A DNA stretch of 64,000 nt from Brotonthovivens ammoniilytica (GTDB lineage Bacteria > Bacillota > Clostridia > Lachnospirales > Lachnospiraceae): NCBI RefSeq assembly GCF_025566885.1, contig NZ_JAOQJQ010000002.1:372001-436000 (forward strand), read 5' to 3'. Positions within the stretch are counted from its first letter, which is position 1, and the number at the start of each line of letters is the position of its first letter. The notes under the pieces were generated by a model. That model saw only the letters and a list, made by a program, of their open reading frames with translations, was not told the DNA's origin and searched no databases. A program made the position numbers and the translations under genes. Of this stretch, positions 1 through 8,369 are shown piece by piece.

Positions 1-1
1 G

Positions 2-2596
2 CGGAGAAAGAGGAAGTACCGCAGGCTGTCCCGCTATGAGAAAAAAGCGAAGAAAGCAGCAAAAAAGAAGGCGGCGAAGGAGGAAAAGGCCAGGAAGAAA
101 GCAGAAAAAAGAGAGAAGCGCAAGCCTGCGCAGCGGCAGAAAAGTGCATCCACAGAACGGGTTGTCCAGAGACAGGGTAAGCCCTATCCAGGGCAGGCTG
201 TCCGCCAGAAAGCTGCAGTCAGTTCCATGAGCGGATCGCAAAGAAAAACGAAGAAAAAAGCGGAGGAGAAGCGCCTGTCAGCGCAGAAATCTATCCCCTA
301 CCGGGAAATGGCAAGAGATGGGATCTGCCGGGTGCAGGATAAGTATTATTCCAAAACCATCCGTTTTTATGACATTAACTATCAGTTGGCGCAGAATGAG
401 GACAAGAACGCTATTTTTGAAAATTGGTGTGATTTCCTCAATTACTTTGACAGCAGTATCCATTTTCAGTTGTCCTTTATCAACCACCACAGCAACATGA
501 AGGAATTTGAATCGGTAATCCAGATCAAGCCCCGGCATGACGTTTTTGATGATGTGCGGATGGAGTACGCACAGATGCTGAAAAACCAGCTTGCCAAAGG
601 GAACAACGGCCTGGTGCGGACAAAGTATATCACCTTTGGGATTGAAGCCGAAAATATCCGGGAGGCAAAGCCGAAACTGGAGCGGATCGAGACGGACATC
701 CTGAATAATTTTAAGGTACTGGGCGTGTCCGCCTATCCGTTGGATGGCCGGGAACGGCTGCAGATCATGTACGAGACGTTCAATCCGGAAGAGAAAGTGC
801 CGTTTCAGTTTTCCTTTGACCAGGTGCTGCGCTCCGGTATGGGGACAAAGGACTTTATCGCTCCCACAAGTTTCCTGTTTAAGAATGGAAAGGACTTTAT
901 GATGGGGAATACCCTGGGAGCGGTGTCTTATCTGCAGATTCTGGCTCCTGAGCTGACTGACCGGATGCTTGCGGAGTTCCTGGACATGGACAGGAACCTG
1001 ATCGTCAACCTGCATATCCAGTCTTTAGACCAGATGAAGGCGATCAAGCTGGTGAAAAGCAAGGTAACAGACATCAATCGGATGAAGATTGAGGAGCAGA
1101 AAAAAGCGGTGCGCTCCGGATATGATATGGACATCATTCCGTCAGACCTGAATACCTACGGCGGGGAGGCAAAGAGGCTCTTGGAAGATCTTCAGTCCAG
1201 AAACGAGCGGATGTTCCTTGTGACGATTGTATTTCTGAATACGGCAAAAACGAAGCAGGAATTAGATAATGCGGTGTTCCAGACAGCGGGTATTGCACAG
1301 AAATATAACTGTTCCCTGCGCCGTCTGGATTATATGCAGGAGCCGGGACTGATGAGCAGTCTTCCGCTTGGATTGAACCTGATCCCTATTAAGCGGGCGC
1401 TGACCACTACGTCTACGGCTATTTTTGTGCCTTTCACCACGCAGGAGCTGTTCATGGAAGGGGAATCTCTCTACTATGGGCTGAACGCCCTTTCCAACAA
1501 CATGATCATGGTAGACCGGAAAAAGCTGAAGAACCCAAATGGTTTGATTTTGGGAACACCCGGTTCCGGAAAATCTTTCTCTGCAAAGAGGGAGATCACC
1601 AACGCTTTTTTTGTTACCCAGGATGACATCATTATCGGAGATCCGGAGGGGGAATACTATCCCCTTGTCAATGCCCTGGGCGGCCAGGTGATCCATATTT
1701 CGCCCACAAGCCATGACTATATCAATCCCATGGACATCAACCTGGATTATTCTGATGACGATAACCCGCTGGGATTTAAGAGTGATTTTATTTTGTCCCT
1801 TTGCGAGCTGATCATGGGGAGCCGGAACGGAATTGAAGCGGAGGAAAAGTCGGTCATTGACCGATGCCTGCCGTTGGTGTATCAGCAATACTTTGAAGCG
1901 CCGGTGCCGGAAAATATGCCTGTCCTGGGGGATCTGTATGAGTGCCTGCGCCGGCAGAAGGAAGTCCAGGCACAGCGGATCGCCACGGCATTGGAGATCT
2001 ACGTCAACGGCTCCTTAAAAGTATTTAACCACCGCACCAACGTGGAGCTAAACAATCGGATTGTGTGCTTTGATATTAAAGACCTGGGAAAACAGCTTAA
2101 AAAGCTGGGGATGCTGATTGTCCAGGATCAGGTATGGAACCGTGTGACGGTGAACCGGGCGGCCCATAAGTCTACCCGGTACTATATTGACGAGTTCCAC
2201 CTTCTCTTAAAAGAGGAGCAGACAGCGGCGTATTCCGTGGAAATCTGGAAGCGTTTCCGTAAATGGGGCGGTATCCCAACAGGAATTACACAGAACATTA
2301 AAGACCTGCTGGCCAGCCGGGAGATCGAGAACATCTTTGAAAACTCGGACTTTATCTATATGCTTAACCAGGCGTCAGGAGACAGGCAGATTCTGGCGAA
2401 ACAGCTCAATATTTCTCCCCATCAGCTATCCTATGTGACCAACAGCGGGGAAGGGGAGGGGCTAATCTTTTATGGCAGTACCATTATCCCGTTTAAGGAT
2501 AAGTTTGATAAATCCCTGCGCCTGTATTCTCTGATGACAACCAAAGTATCTGACCTGGAGGAACAGGAGGAGCGGAAGAAAAACGGCAGCGCATGA
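2..2596 (+). CDS. VirB4-family conjugal transfer ATPase (5' end outside window)
   Basis: ATPase that powers the type IV secretion channel at the inner face of the membrane. The Walker A motif GTPGSGKS lies about 440 residues after the ATG at 227, and the Walker B stretch YYIDEFHLLL about 650 residues after it, as in the VirB4/CD1110-type proteins of Clostridia ICEs. The ATG at 227 has no Shine-Dalgarno sequence in front of it. The same frame stays open, Lys/Arg/Ala-rich, back to base 2, so the true start is probably to the left of the window. It is followed 22 bases later by the cell-wall hydrolase gene, so the two are co-transcribed. The function is secure; the N-terminus is not. Confidence 0.9.
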   Translation, partial: RRKRKYRRLSRYEKKAKKAAKKKAAKEEKARKKAEKREKRKPAQRQKSASTERVVQRQGKPYPGQAVRQKAAVSSMSGSQRKTKKKAEEKRLSAQKSIPYREMARDGICRVQDKYYSKTIRFYDINYQLAQNEDKNAIFENWCDFLNYFDSSIHFQLSFINHHSNMKEFESVIQIKPRHDVFDDVRMEYAQMLKNQLAKGNNGLVRTKYITFGIEAENIREAKPKLERIETDILNNFKVLGVSAYPLDGRERLQIMYETFNPEEKVPFQFSFDQVLRSGMGTKDFIAPTSFLFKNGKDFMMGNTLGAVSYLQILAPELTDRMLAEFLDMDRNLIVNLHIQSLDQMKAIKLVKSKVTDINRMKIEEQKKAVRSGYDMDIIPSDLNTYGGEAKRLLEDLQSRNERMFLVTIVFLNTAKTKQELDNAVFQTAGIAQKYNCSLRRLDYMQEPGLMSSLPLGLNLIPIKRALTTTSTAIFVPFTTQELFMEGESLYYGLNALSNNMIMVDRKKLKNPNGLILGTPGSGKSFSAKREITNAFFVTQDDIIIGDPEGEYYPLVNALGGQVIHISPTSHDYINPMDINLDYSDDDNPLGFKSDFILSLCELIMGSRNGIEAEEKSVIDRCLPLVYQQYFEAPVPENMPVLGDLYECLRRQKEVQAQRIATALEIYVNGSLKVFNHRTNVELNNRIVCFDIKDLGKQLKKLGMLIVQDQVWNRVTVNRAAHKSTRYYIDEFHLLLKEEQTAAYSVEIWKRFRKWGGIPTGITQNIKDLLASREIENIFENSDFIYMLNQASGDRQILAKQLNISPHQLSYVTNSGEGEGLIFYGSTIIPFKDKFDKSLRLYSLMTTKVSDLEEQEERKKNGSA

Positions 2597-2618
2597 AATA
2601 GGGAGAAGGTGAAGAATA

Positions 2619-5102
2619 TTGCAGGAATATAAAGCCAGGGATAAAACTGTCCGCAAGATGAGCCGGGACGGGCTGACGGAGGAAAACCTGCACAGCGGCG
2701 AGACTGTCCGTGTCAGCCACCGGGAGCGGGAGGAGCGGATACTGCCGAAGCAGGCAGAGGACATTCCCTTTTCCCCGGCAGAGAAAGCACCGGAGCAGAC
2801 AGCAGAGGGCAGGAAGCGCAGGCAGAAGTTAATGGATCAGCCGGAGACGGGGCAAGGGGAGGCTTCTCCCCATGCCGTCGGCATGGAAACCGCAGGGACA
2901 GATGGTTTAGGTGGAACTGATCCGGCGATCCGCCCTGGTTCCATGACAGGAAATACGGCAGAATCGGGACAGGCGGAGCCTGCCGGAGAGGAAAATCCGG
3001 CATCTGCCGCCCATAGCAGTATCCGGGAACAGTCCTTCCGCTCCGGAAACATCCGGGGGCACCCGTCCGATACGTCAGCGTTGCTGGAATCTGTGTCAGA
3101 GGTTTCCCACCTGCGGAAGAAAAAGATGGTGCAGGAGTACGCCCGAAAAGGGCAGGGGAAGCCGGAGGATGCTGCCACCATAGAGGACTTCCGGGAGGAG
3201 ATCAAAGGGAAAACCAAACGGGAGCAGATCCAGAAAGAGCAGAAAAAGGCGGGGCGGTTATCTTTTGATAAAGAAAACGGCATGGTGCGTGGGGCCGGTA
3301 TGGGGATTTCAAAGAAGGCAGTTTCAGCGGCGGCAGGTTCCGCCGCTGTTTACGTCCATGGCAAAACCCATGAAGCGGAGCAGGAAAACGCTGCCGTGGA
3401 GGGAACACACCGGGCAGAGCTGATGGCGGAAAGCGCCCTCCGGTACGCCATGCACCGGACAAGCCGTGGCCTGCATAAGAGAAATGCACGTCTGAAAGAG
3501 TCGGTTTCCCCAGAGGAAGGAAAAGGCCGTTTTTTCTATGGGACAGCACAGGAAGCCGGGGAGAAAGCCGCCAGCAAGGCGGCACGAGACGCAGACCAGG
3601 CAAAAAAGGGAATCCTGCAAAAGTTCTGGCAGAAGCGCCAGTATAAGAAGGCGTATCAGGCGGCAAAAAAAGGAGGAAAAACGGCGGCAGGGACGGCAAA
3701 AGCCACACAGACTATGGCTTCCAAAGCAAGGGGTGTAGTTTCTGCTGTTCTCGGAAGAACTAAGGGGATCATTGCCATAGTAGTAGCGGTGGGATTGTTC
3801 TTCGTAATGATCGCTTCCCTTCTGGCAAGCTGCGGCGCTTCTATTCAGGGCGGGGCGGCATCTACCATTGTCAGCACGACCTATGCCAGTACGGACGAGG
3901 ATATTTATGCGGTGGAGGATGCGTATTTGGAACTGGAAGAGGCATTAAATGAGCAGATTAACAGCATGGAGAGCCGGCATCCCGGCTATGACGAGTACCG
4001 TTATCAGATTGACGAGATTTCTCACAATCCGTATCACCTGATCTCTTATTTTTCCGCAAAGTACGGGGAATTTACCTATGAACAGGTGAAGGATGAGATC
4101 GAGGAAATCTTTCAGCGCCAGTACAGTATTACTACGGAAAGCACACGGGAGACAGTGACAGAGACAAAGATGGTGCGGGTGGGGGAATCTTTGGGGCAGG
4201 TCGTAACCAGCGGGTACTGCAGTTGTTCCATCTGCTGCGGCCAGTGGGCCGGCGGCCCTACGGCAAGCGGCGTTTATCCTACGGCTAACCATACCATTGC
4301 TGTGGATGCCAGCAATCCCTTTGTGCCGATTGGAACGAAAGTCATTATGAACGGCGTGGAGTATGTGGTGGAAGATACAGGAGCCTTTGCCCGGTACGGG
4401 GTACAGTTTGATGTGTATTACAGCGACCATGCCGCCGCATCCGCCCACGGACACCAGACCTGGGAAGCCTATCTTGCGGATGACAATGGCAGCCAGGAAG
4501 TAGAAGTGACGACCACACAGGAAGTGAACCGGCTGGACGTGACGCTGACCAACCACGGGCTGGACGCCGTACTGCGGGAATTGATGGACGAGAACGAGGA
4601 AGGGCGTTATGACCTTTATAACGGTACATACGGGAACCGGGATTATCTGTTTGATACGGAAACCCTTCCGGGAGGCGGCGGTGATTTTGGCTATGAGATC
4701 CCGGCGGAAGCTCTGACAGACCAGAAATTCGCTAACATGATCCGTGAAGCGGAGAAATACCTGGGGTATCCCTATGTGTGGGGTGGCAGTTCCCCGTCTA
4801 CCAGCTTTGACTGTTCCGGGTTTGTAAGCTGGGTGATCAATAACTGCGGGAACGGCTGGAACATCGGCAGGCAGACTACAGACGGACTGATGGGATACTG
4901 TTCCGAAGTTTCCCCGGCAGAAGCAAAACCGGGAGACCTGATCTTCTTCCAGGGGACTTACGATACGCCGGGAGCCAGCCATGTAGGGATTTATGTGGGG
5001 GACAACATGATGATCCACTGTGGAAATCCCATCCAGTATACAAGCATTGCGTCCTCTTACTGGCAGGAGCATTTCCTGGCGTTTGGACGGATTCATGGAT
5101 AA
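2619..5102 (+). CDS. Membrane-anchored cell-wall hydrolase of the conjugation machine (3D domain + NlpC/P60)
   Basis: 827 residues starting at TTG, with GGGAGAAGG nine bases upstream. Residues 1-380 are hydrophilic, charged and probably cytoplasmic. One membrane helix lies near 382-404. Outside it, a 3D-type double-psi barrel with Cys-rich CSCSICC sits near 525-625, and a C-terminal NlpC/P60 (C40) domain at about 703-827. The catalytic Cys is in FDCSGFV (about 732), the His in ASHVGIYVG (about 787), and a third polar residue near IHCG (about 799). Proteins of this build (CD1108-like, Tn916 Orf14 role) cut peptidoglycan locally so the channel can cross the wall. Its place straight after virB4 fits. 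Whether the 3D domain is an active lytic transglycosylase cannot be told from the sequence. Confidence 0.88.
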   Translation: MQEYKARDKTVRKMSRDGLTEENLHSGETVRVSHREREERILPKQAEDIPFSPAEKAPEQTAEGRKRRQKLMDQPETGQGEASPHAVGMETAGTDGLGGTDPAIRPGSMTGNTAESGQAEPAGEENPASAAHSSIREQSFRSGNIRGHPSDTSALLESVSEVSHLRKKKMVQEYARKGQGKPEDAATIEDFREEIKGKTKREQIQKEQKKAGRLSFDKENGMVRGAGMGISKKAVSAAAGSAAVYVHGKTHEAEQENAAVEGTHRAELMAESALRYAMHRTSRGLHKRNARLKESVSPEEGKGRFFYGTAQEAGEKAASKAARDADQAKKGILQKFWQKRQYKKAYQAAKKGGKTAAGTAKATQTMASKARGVVSAVLGRTKGIIAIVVAVGLFFVMIASLLASCGASIQGGAASTIVSTTYASTDEDIYAVEDAYLELEEALNEQINSMESRHPGYDEYRYQIDEISHNPYHLISYFSAKYGEFTYEQVKDEIEEIFQRQYSITTESTRETVTETKMVRVGESLGQVVTSGYCSCSICCGQWAGGPTASGVYPTANHTIAVDASNPFVPIGTKVIMNGVEYVVEDTGAFARYGVQFDVYYSDHAAASAHGHQTWEAYLADDNGSQEVEVTTTQEVNRLDVTLTNHGLDAVLRELMDENEEGRYDLYNGTYGNRDYLFDTETLPGGGGDFGYEIPAEALTDQKFANMIREAEKYLGYPYVWGGSSPSTSFDCSGFVSWVINNCGNGWNIGRQTTDGLMGYCSEVSPAEAKPGDLIFFQGTYDTPGASHVGIYVGDNMMIHCGNPIQYTSIASSYWQEHFLAFGRIHG

Positions 5103-5119
5103 GAGAGAAGGTGAGCGAT

Positions 5120-5458
5120 ATGAACCGGAAACTGCACCGGGTTCTGGACGAGATCCGGAGAACGGAAAAGAAGATTGCCGAGTGGCAGGAACATTTAAAA
5201 CAACTGAAACTTCTGGCGGAACAGTTGGAAAACCAGGAGATTGTAAAAACCATCCGGTCTATGAAGCTGGACAGCCACCGGATGTTAGAGCTTTTGGAGG
5301 GGATTCAGGAGGGGACAGTTTCCATTTCCCTCCCGGCAGAAGAACCGGAGACAGGAACTGCAGACGGGGAAAACAGTACAGGGCCGGATAGCCATCCGGA
5401 AGAAATGGCGCAGAAAACAGCGCCGGAAAGAGAGGTTAAAGACGATGAGGAAACTTAA
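5120..5458 (+). CDS. DUF4315-type small coiled-coil ICE protein
   Basis: 112 residues from ATG 5120. A GTG nine bases upstream is also in frame, but it would sit directly on the ribosome site GAAGGTGAG, so the ATG is preferred. Residues 1-65 form a charged coiled coil (MNRKLHRVLDEIRRTEKKI..., ending in EIVKTIRSM), matching the DUF4315 family found between the wall hydrolase and DUF4366 genes in Clostridia conjugative elements. The C-terminal third is acidic and low in complexity. It overlaps the next gene by 14 bases, suggesting translational coupling. Function unknown; presumably structural in the transfer apparatus. Confidence 0.75.
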   Translation: MNRKLHRVLDEIRRTEKKIAEWQEHLKQLKLLAEQLENQEIVKTIRSMKLDSHRMLELLEGIQEGTVSISLPAEEPETGTADGENSTGPDSHPEEMAQKTAPEREVKDDEET

Positions 5459-6179
5459 AAAATGGCTTATGGTGTTTGCAATGGCGGCGGGAGTACTTTC
5501 CTCCACCGCTATGACTGCCTTTGCCTATACCGGGGATGTGGAACAGGAAGGGACAGCGGCAGAGGAAACAGCACAGGGAAGCACGGAGACGGTGATTCCG
5601 GAACAGGCGGCAGATTCCGGACAGACGGAAGGGAATGCCCAGTCAGGAACCCAGGCAGCCGGGGAGGGGATGCCTTTTTCCATTCCGGGAAACGGGGAGG
5701 TGCTGGACGATAAACAGGAGGATGGGACAAAGGAGTTCCTGACCATCCAGACGAAAAACGGCAATACCTTTTTCCTGGTGTTAGACCGTTCCAGTAATAC
5801 AGAGAATGTGTATATGCTCTCCATGGTAGACGAGAATGACCTGGCGGAGTTTATGGATGAGACGCAGACGGAGGAGACGCCCCAGGTAGTGATTCCGGAG
5901 ACGGAAGTGCCGGCAGAAACCGGGACGGAGAGTGAAACCGGATCGGAAACAGTACAGCCAGAAGAGGATGGCGGCATGAACACCGGGGCGCTCCTGGCGA
6001 TTGGACTTCTGGCGGCAGGCGGGATCGGAGCCGGCTATTATTTTAAGGTCGTGAAGCCGAAGAAAGAGGAAGCCCAGGAGGAAGGCGAGGACTTGGAGTT
6101 CTATGACGGCGGCGCTTACGTCAATGAAGATCCTGAAGAAAAAGAAGAAACAGCAGACGAAGAAGAGAAAGAAGCATAA
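5445..6179 (+). CDS. DUF4366-type exported, membrane-anchored ICE protein
   Basis: 244 residues. An N-terminal signal peptide (basic MRKLKK, hydrophobic core, cleavage likely after TAFA near residue 27) is followed by an acidic linker, a compact domain (about 85-140, with FLTIQTKNGNTFFLVLDR) and a C-terminal membrane helix near 178-200. An acidic cytoplasmic tail follows, an arrangement typical of DUF4366. The ribosome site GAGAGG lies inside the upstream gene. It ends just before a strong terminator, closing the virB4 operon visible here. The role in conjugation is not established; an envelope accessory is likely. Confidence 0.75.
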   Translation: MRKLKKWLMVFAMAAGVLSSTAMTAFAYTGDVEQEGTAAEETAQGSTETVIPEQAADSGQTEGNAQSGTQAAGEGMPFSIPGNGEVLDDKQEDGTKEFLTIQTKNGNTFFLVLDRSSNTENVYMLSMVDENDLAEFMDETQTEETPQVVIPETEVPAETGTESETGSETVQPEEDGGMNTGALLAIGLLAAGGIGAGYYFKVVKPKKEEAQEEGEDLEFYDGGAYVNEDPEEKEETADEEEKEA

Positions 6180-6211
6180 GCGCAGTCAAAGTAAGAAGAA
6201 AAAGGAACGGG

Positions 6212-6247
6212 GCAGCCGGGAAGCCGGCTGCTTTCTTTTATACAGGC
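6212..6247 (+). terminator. Rho-independent terminator after the DUF4366 gene
   Basis: A perfect 8-bp stem GCAGCCGG/CCGGCTGC with a GAAG loop (6212-6240 with the first T), followed by TTTCTTTTA. It sits 32 bases after the DUF4366 stop and before the topB ribosome site. Confidence 0.8.
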
Positions 6248-6269
6248 GCAAAGCCGGAAAGGAGTATGG

Positions 6270-8354
6270 ATGTATTTAGTGTTAGGGGAAAAACCCAGTG
6301 TGGCTTTAGGATATGCGAAAGTGCTGGGGGCGAAGAAACGGCAGGACGGCTATCTGGAGGGAAATGGATGGCTGGTAAGCTGGTGCCTGGGGCATCTGGC
6401 GGAGTATGTGCTGCCGGAGGAATATGATGAGAAATACCGGAAGTGGGAGTTTAACGATCTCCCGATCCTGCCGGAAGAATGGCGGCTGGCTGTGGCGAAA
6501 GATAAAAAGGCGCAATTTGCTGTGTTAAAAAAACTGCTGAACCGGAAAGATGTGGATTATGTGGTCAACGGCTGTGACGCCGGACGGGAGGGAGAGCTGA
6601 TCTTTGGCCGTGTCTATGAATTGTCCGGGAGCCGTCTCCCCGTCAAGCGGATCTGGATCAGTTCGATGGAAGATACGGCGATCCGGGAAGGATTTGACCA
6701 CCTGAAAGATGGCGCAGAATACCAGAATCTCTATGAAGCGGCTGTCTGCAGGGCGAAAGCGGACTGGCTGATCGGGATGAACGCTACCAGGGCGTTTACC
6801 ACAAAATATTTTAAACGGCTGGTGGTGGGGCGGGTACAGACGCCTACTTTGGCTATGCTGGTGGAGCGGGGAGGACAGATCGCACATTTCCAGAAAGAAA
6901 AATACTATAACCTGCATTTAGACTGTGACGGATTGGAGGTTGTCAAAGAAAAGCTGTTTGACGCCGGGGAAGCAAAACGGATAAAAGAAGCCTGTGAGGG
7001 CGGAACAGCTACCGTGGAATCCTGCGTATCAACGGAAAAGGCTGTCTCACCGCCGAAGCTGTATGACCTGACCACACTCCAGAGGGAAAGCAACCGTTAC
7101 TTTGGATACACGGCAAAAGAGACATTGGACTTTACCCAGAGCCTTTATGAGAAAAAGCTGGTAACCTATCCACGGACAGACAGCCAGTATCTGACAGAGG
7201 ACATGGAGCAGACTGCAGGGCAGGCGATTGCAATGGCGTGTGAGAAATATGGCTTCTCCCAGGTATATCCACCGGAACCGGATGTAAAGCGCACCATGGA
7301 TAACAGCAAAGTCTCGGATCACCATGCGATCATCCCTACGGCAGAGCTAAAGGGCTATGACCTTCAGGAGCTGTCCAAAGGGGAGCAGGACATCCTGCGG
7401 CTGATCGGCGTCCGACTTCTCTGTGCCGGAGCGCACAAGCACGTCTATCAGGAAACGGAGATCACCGTGTCCTGTGCCGGAGAAATGTTCCAGGCAAAAG
7501 GGAAAGCCGTTCTGGAAATGGGCTGGAAAGCAGTAGAAGCAGCGTTTCGTGAACGTTTAGGCGCAAAAAGCCGGAAGGACGGGGAGGAGCGAACCATTCC
7601 CGCCGTGACAGAGGGGCAGACTTTCCATCCGGTCATGGCCAGTATATCGGAGCATTTTACAACGCCGCCGAAGCCATACAGTGAGGACACCCTGCTATCC
7701 GCCATGGAGACCGCCGGCAATCAGGCATTTGACGAGGAGACAGAGAAAAAAGGTCTTGGCACACCAGCGACTAGGGCGTCCATTATTGAAAAGCTGGTAT
7801 CTTCCGGCTATGCGGAGAGAAAAGGGAAACAGATCGTGGCAACAAAGGATGGGGCGGATCTGATCTCTGTGCTGCCGGAGTACCTGCGGTCAGCAGCCAT
7901 GACTGCTGAATGGGAGAATCGGCTGCTTCGGATGGAGAAAGGGAAAATTGGAAGCGCAGAATTTCTGGACGGCATTGTAGAGCTGATTGACCGGATGCTG
8001 TTGGAGTGCGGGGAACTGTCCGTGGAGGAGCAGAACCGCTTTTATCCCAGGGAGCAGATCGGCGTCTGTCCGGTCTGCGGCAGTCCGGTCTATGAGAGTA
8101 AGCGGAATTTTTTCTGCGGGAGGCGGGAGTGTTCCTTTGCTCTCTGGAAAGAGAACCGGTATCTGTCCGGGATGAGGAAAGTTATTGATAAAAAAATGGC
8201 GGCAGAGCTTTTAAAAGACGGGCGGACATATGTGCCGGATCTGTATTCCCAGAAAAAAGGGAGAAACTTTGCGGCCTATCTCTGCATGGATACGGAAGAT
8301 GGAAAAGCCAGTTTCCGGCTGGAGTTCCCGAAAAAGAAAGGAAAGAAAAAATAA
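6270..8354 (+). CDS. topB: DNA topoisomerase III (type IA)
   Basis: 694 residues, ATG 6270 with GGAAAGGAG five bases upstream. The TOPRIM start reads MYLVLGEKPSVA, followed by the acidic DAGREGE motif (NGCDAGREGELIFGRVY). The catalytic Tyr is in KLVTYPRTDSQYLT, near residue 300. A four-Cys zinc ribbon (CPVCG...CGRREC) lies at about 599-625. Plasmid/ICE-type topoisomerase III relaxes or decatenates single-stranded transfer intermediates. It is separated from the previous operon by a terminator and leads directly into the giant helicase gene, 15 bases downstream, so it probably starts a DNA-processing operon. Confidence 0.95.
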   Translation: MYLVLGEKPSVALGYAKVLGAKKRQDGYLEGNGWLVSWCLGHLAEYVLPEEYDEKYRKWEFNDLPILPEEWRLAVAKDKKAQFAVLKKLLNRKDVDYVVNGCDAGREGELIFGRVYELSGSRLPVKRIWISSMEDTAIREGFDHLKDGAEYQNLYEAAVCRAKADWLIGMNATRAFTTKYFKRLVVGRVQTPTLAMLVERGGQIAHFQKEKYYNLHLDCDGLEVVKEKLFDAGEAKRIKEACEGGTATVESCVSTEKAVSPPKLYDLTTLQRESNRYFGYTAKETLDFTQSLYEKKLVTYPRTDSQYLTEDMEQTAGQAIAMACEKYGFSQVYPPEPDVKRTMDNSKVSDHHAIIPTAELKGYDLQELSKGEQDILRLIGVRLLCAGAHKHVYQETEITVSCAGEMFQAKGKAVLEMGWKAVEAAFRERLGAKSRKDGEERTIPAVTEGQTFHPVMASISEHFTTPPKPYSEDTLLSAMETAGNQAFDEETEKKGLGTPATRASIIEKLVSSGYAERKGKQIVATKDGADLISVLPEYLRSAAMTAEWENRLLRMEKGKIGSAEFLDGIVELIDRMLLECGELSVEEQNRFYPREQIGVCPVCGSPVYESKRNFFCGRRECSFALWKENRYLSGMRKVIDKKMAAELLKDGRTYVPDLYSQKKGRNFAAYLCMDTEDGKASFRLEFPKKKGKKK

Positions 8355-8369
8355 CGCAGGAGGATCTAT

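Noticed and set aside
36..230. 64-residue Arg/Lys-rich frame at the left edge
   Set aside because: It is an out-of-frame reading of the basic N-terminal part of the virB4 frame; its composition follows from A/G-rich sequence and it matches no family.
3945..5096. 383-residue antisense frame opposite the wall hydrolase
   Set aside because: Opposite strand of a well-supported 3D/NlpC gene; no recognisable domain.
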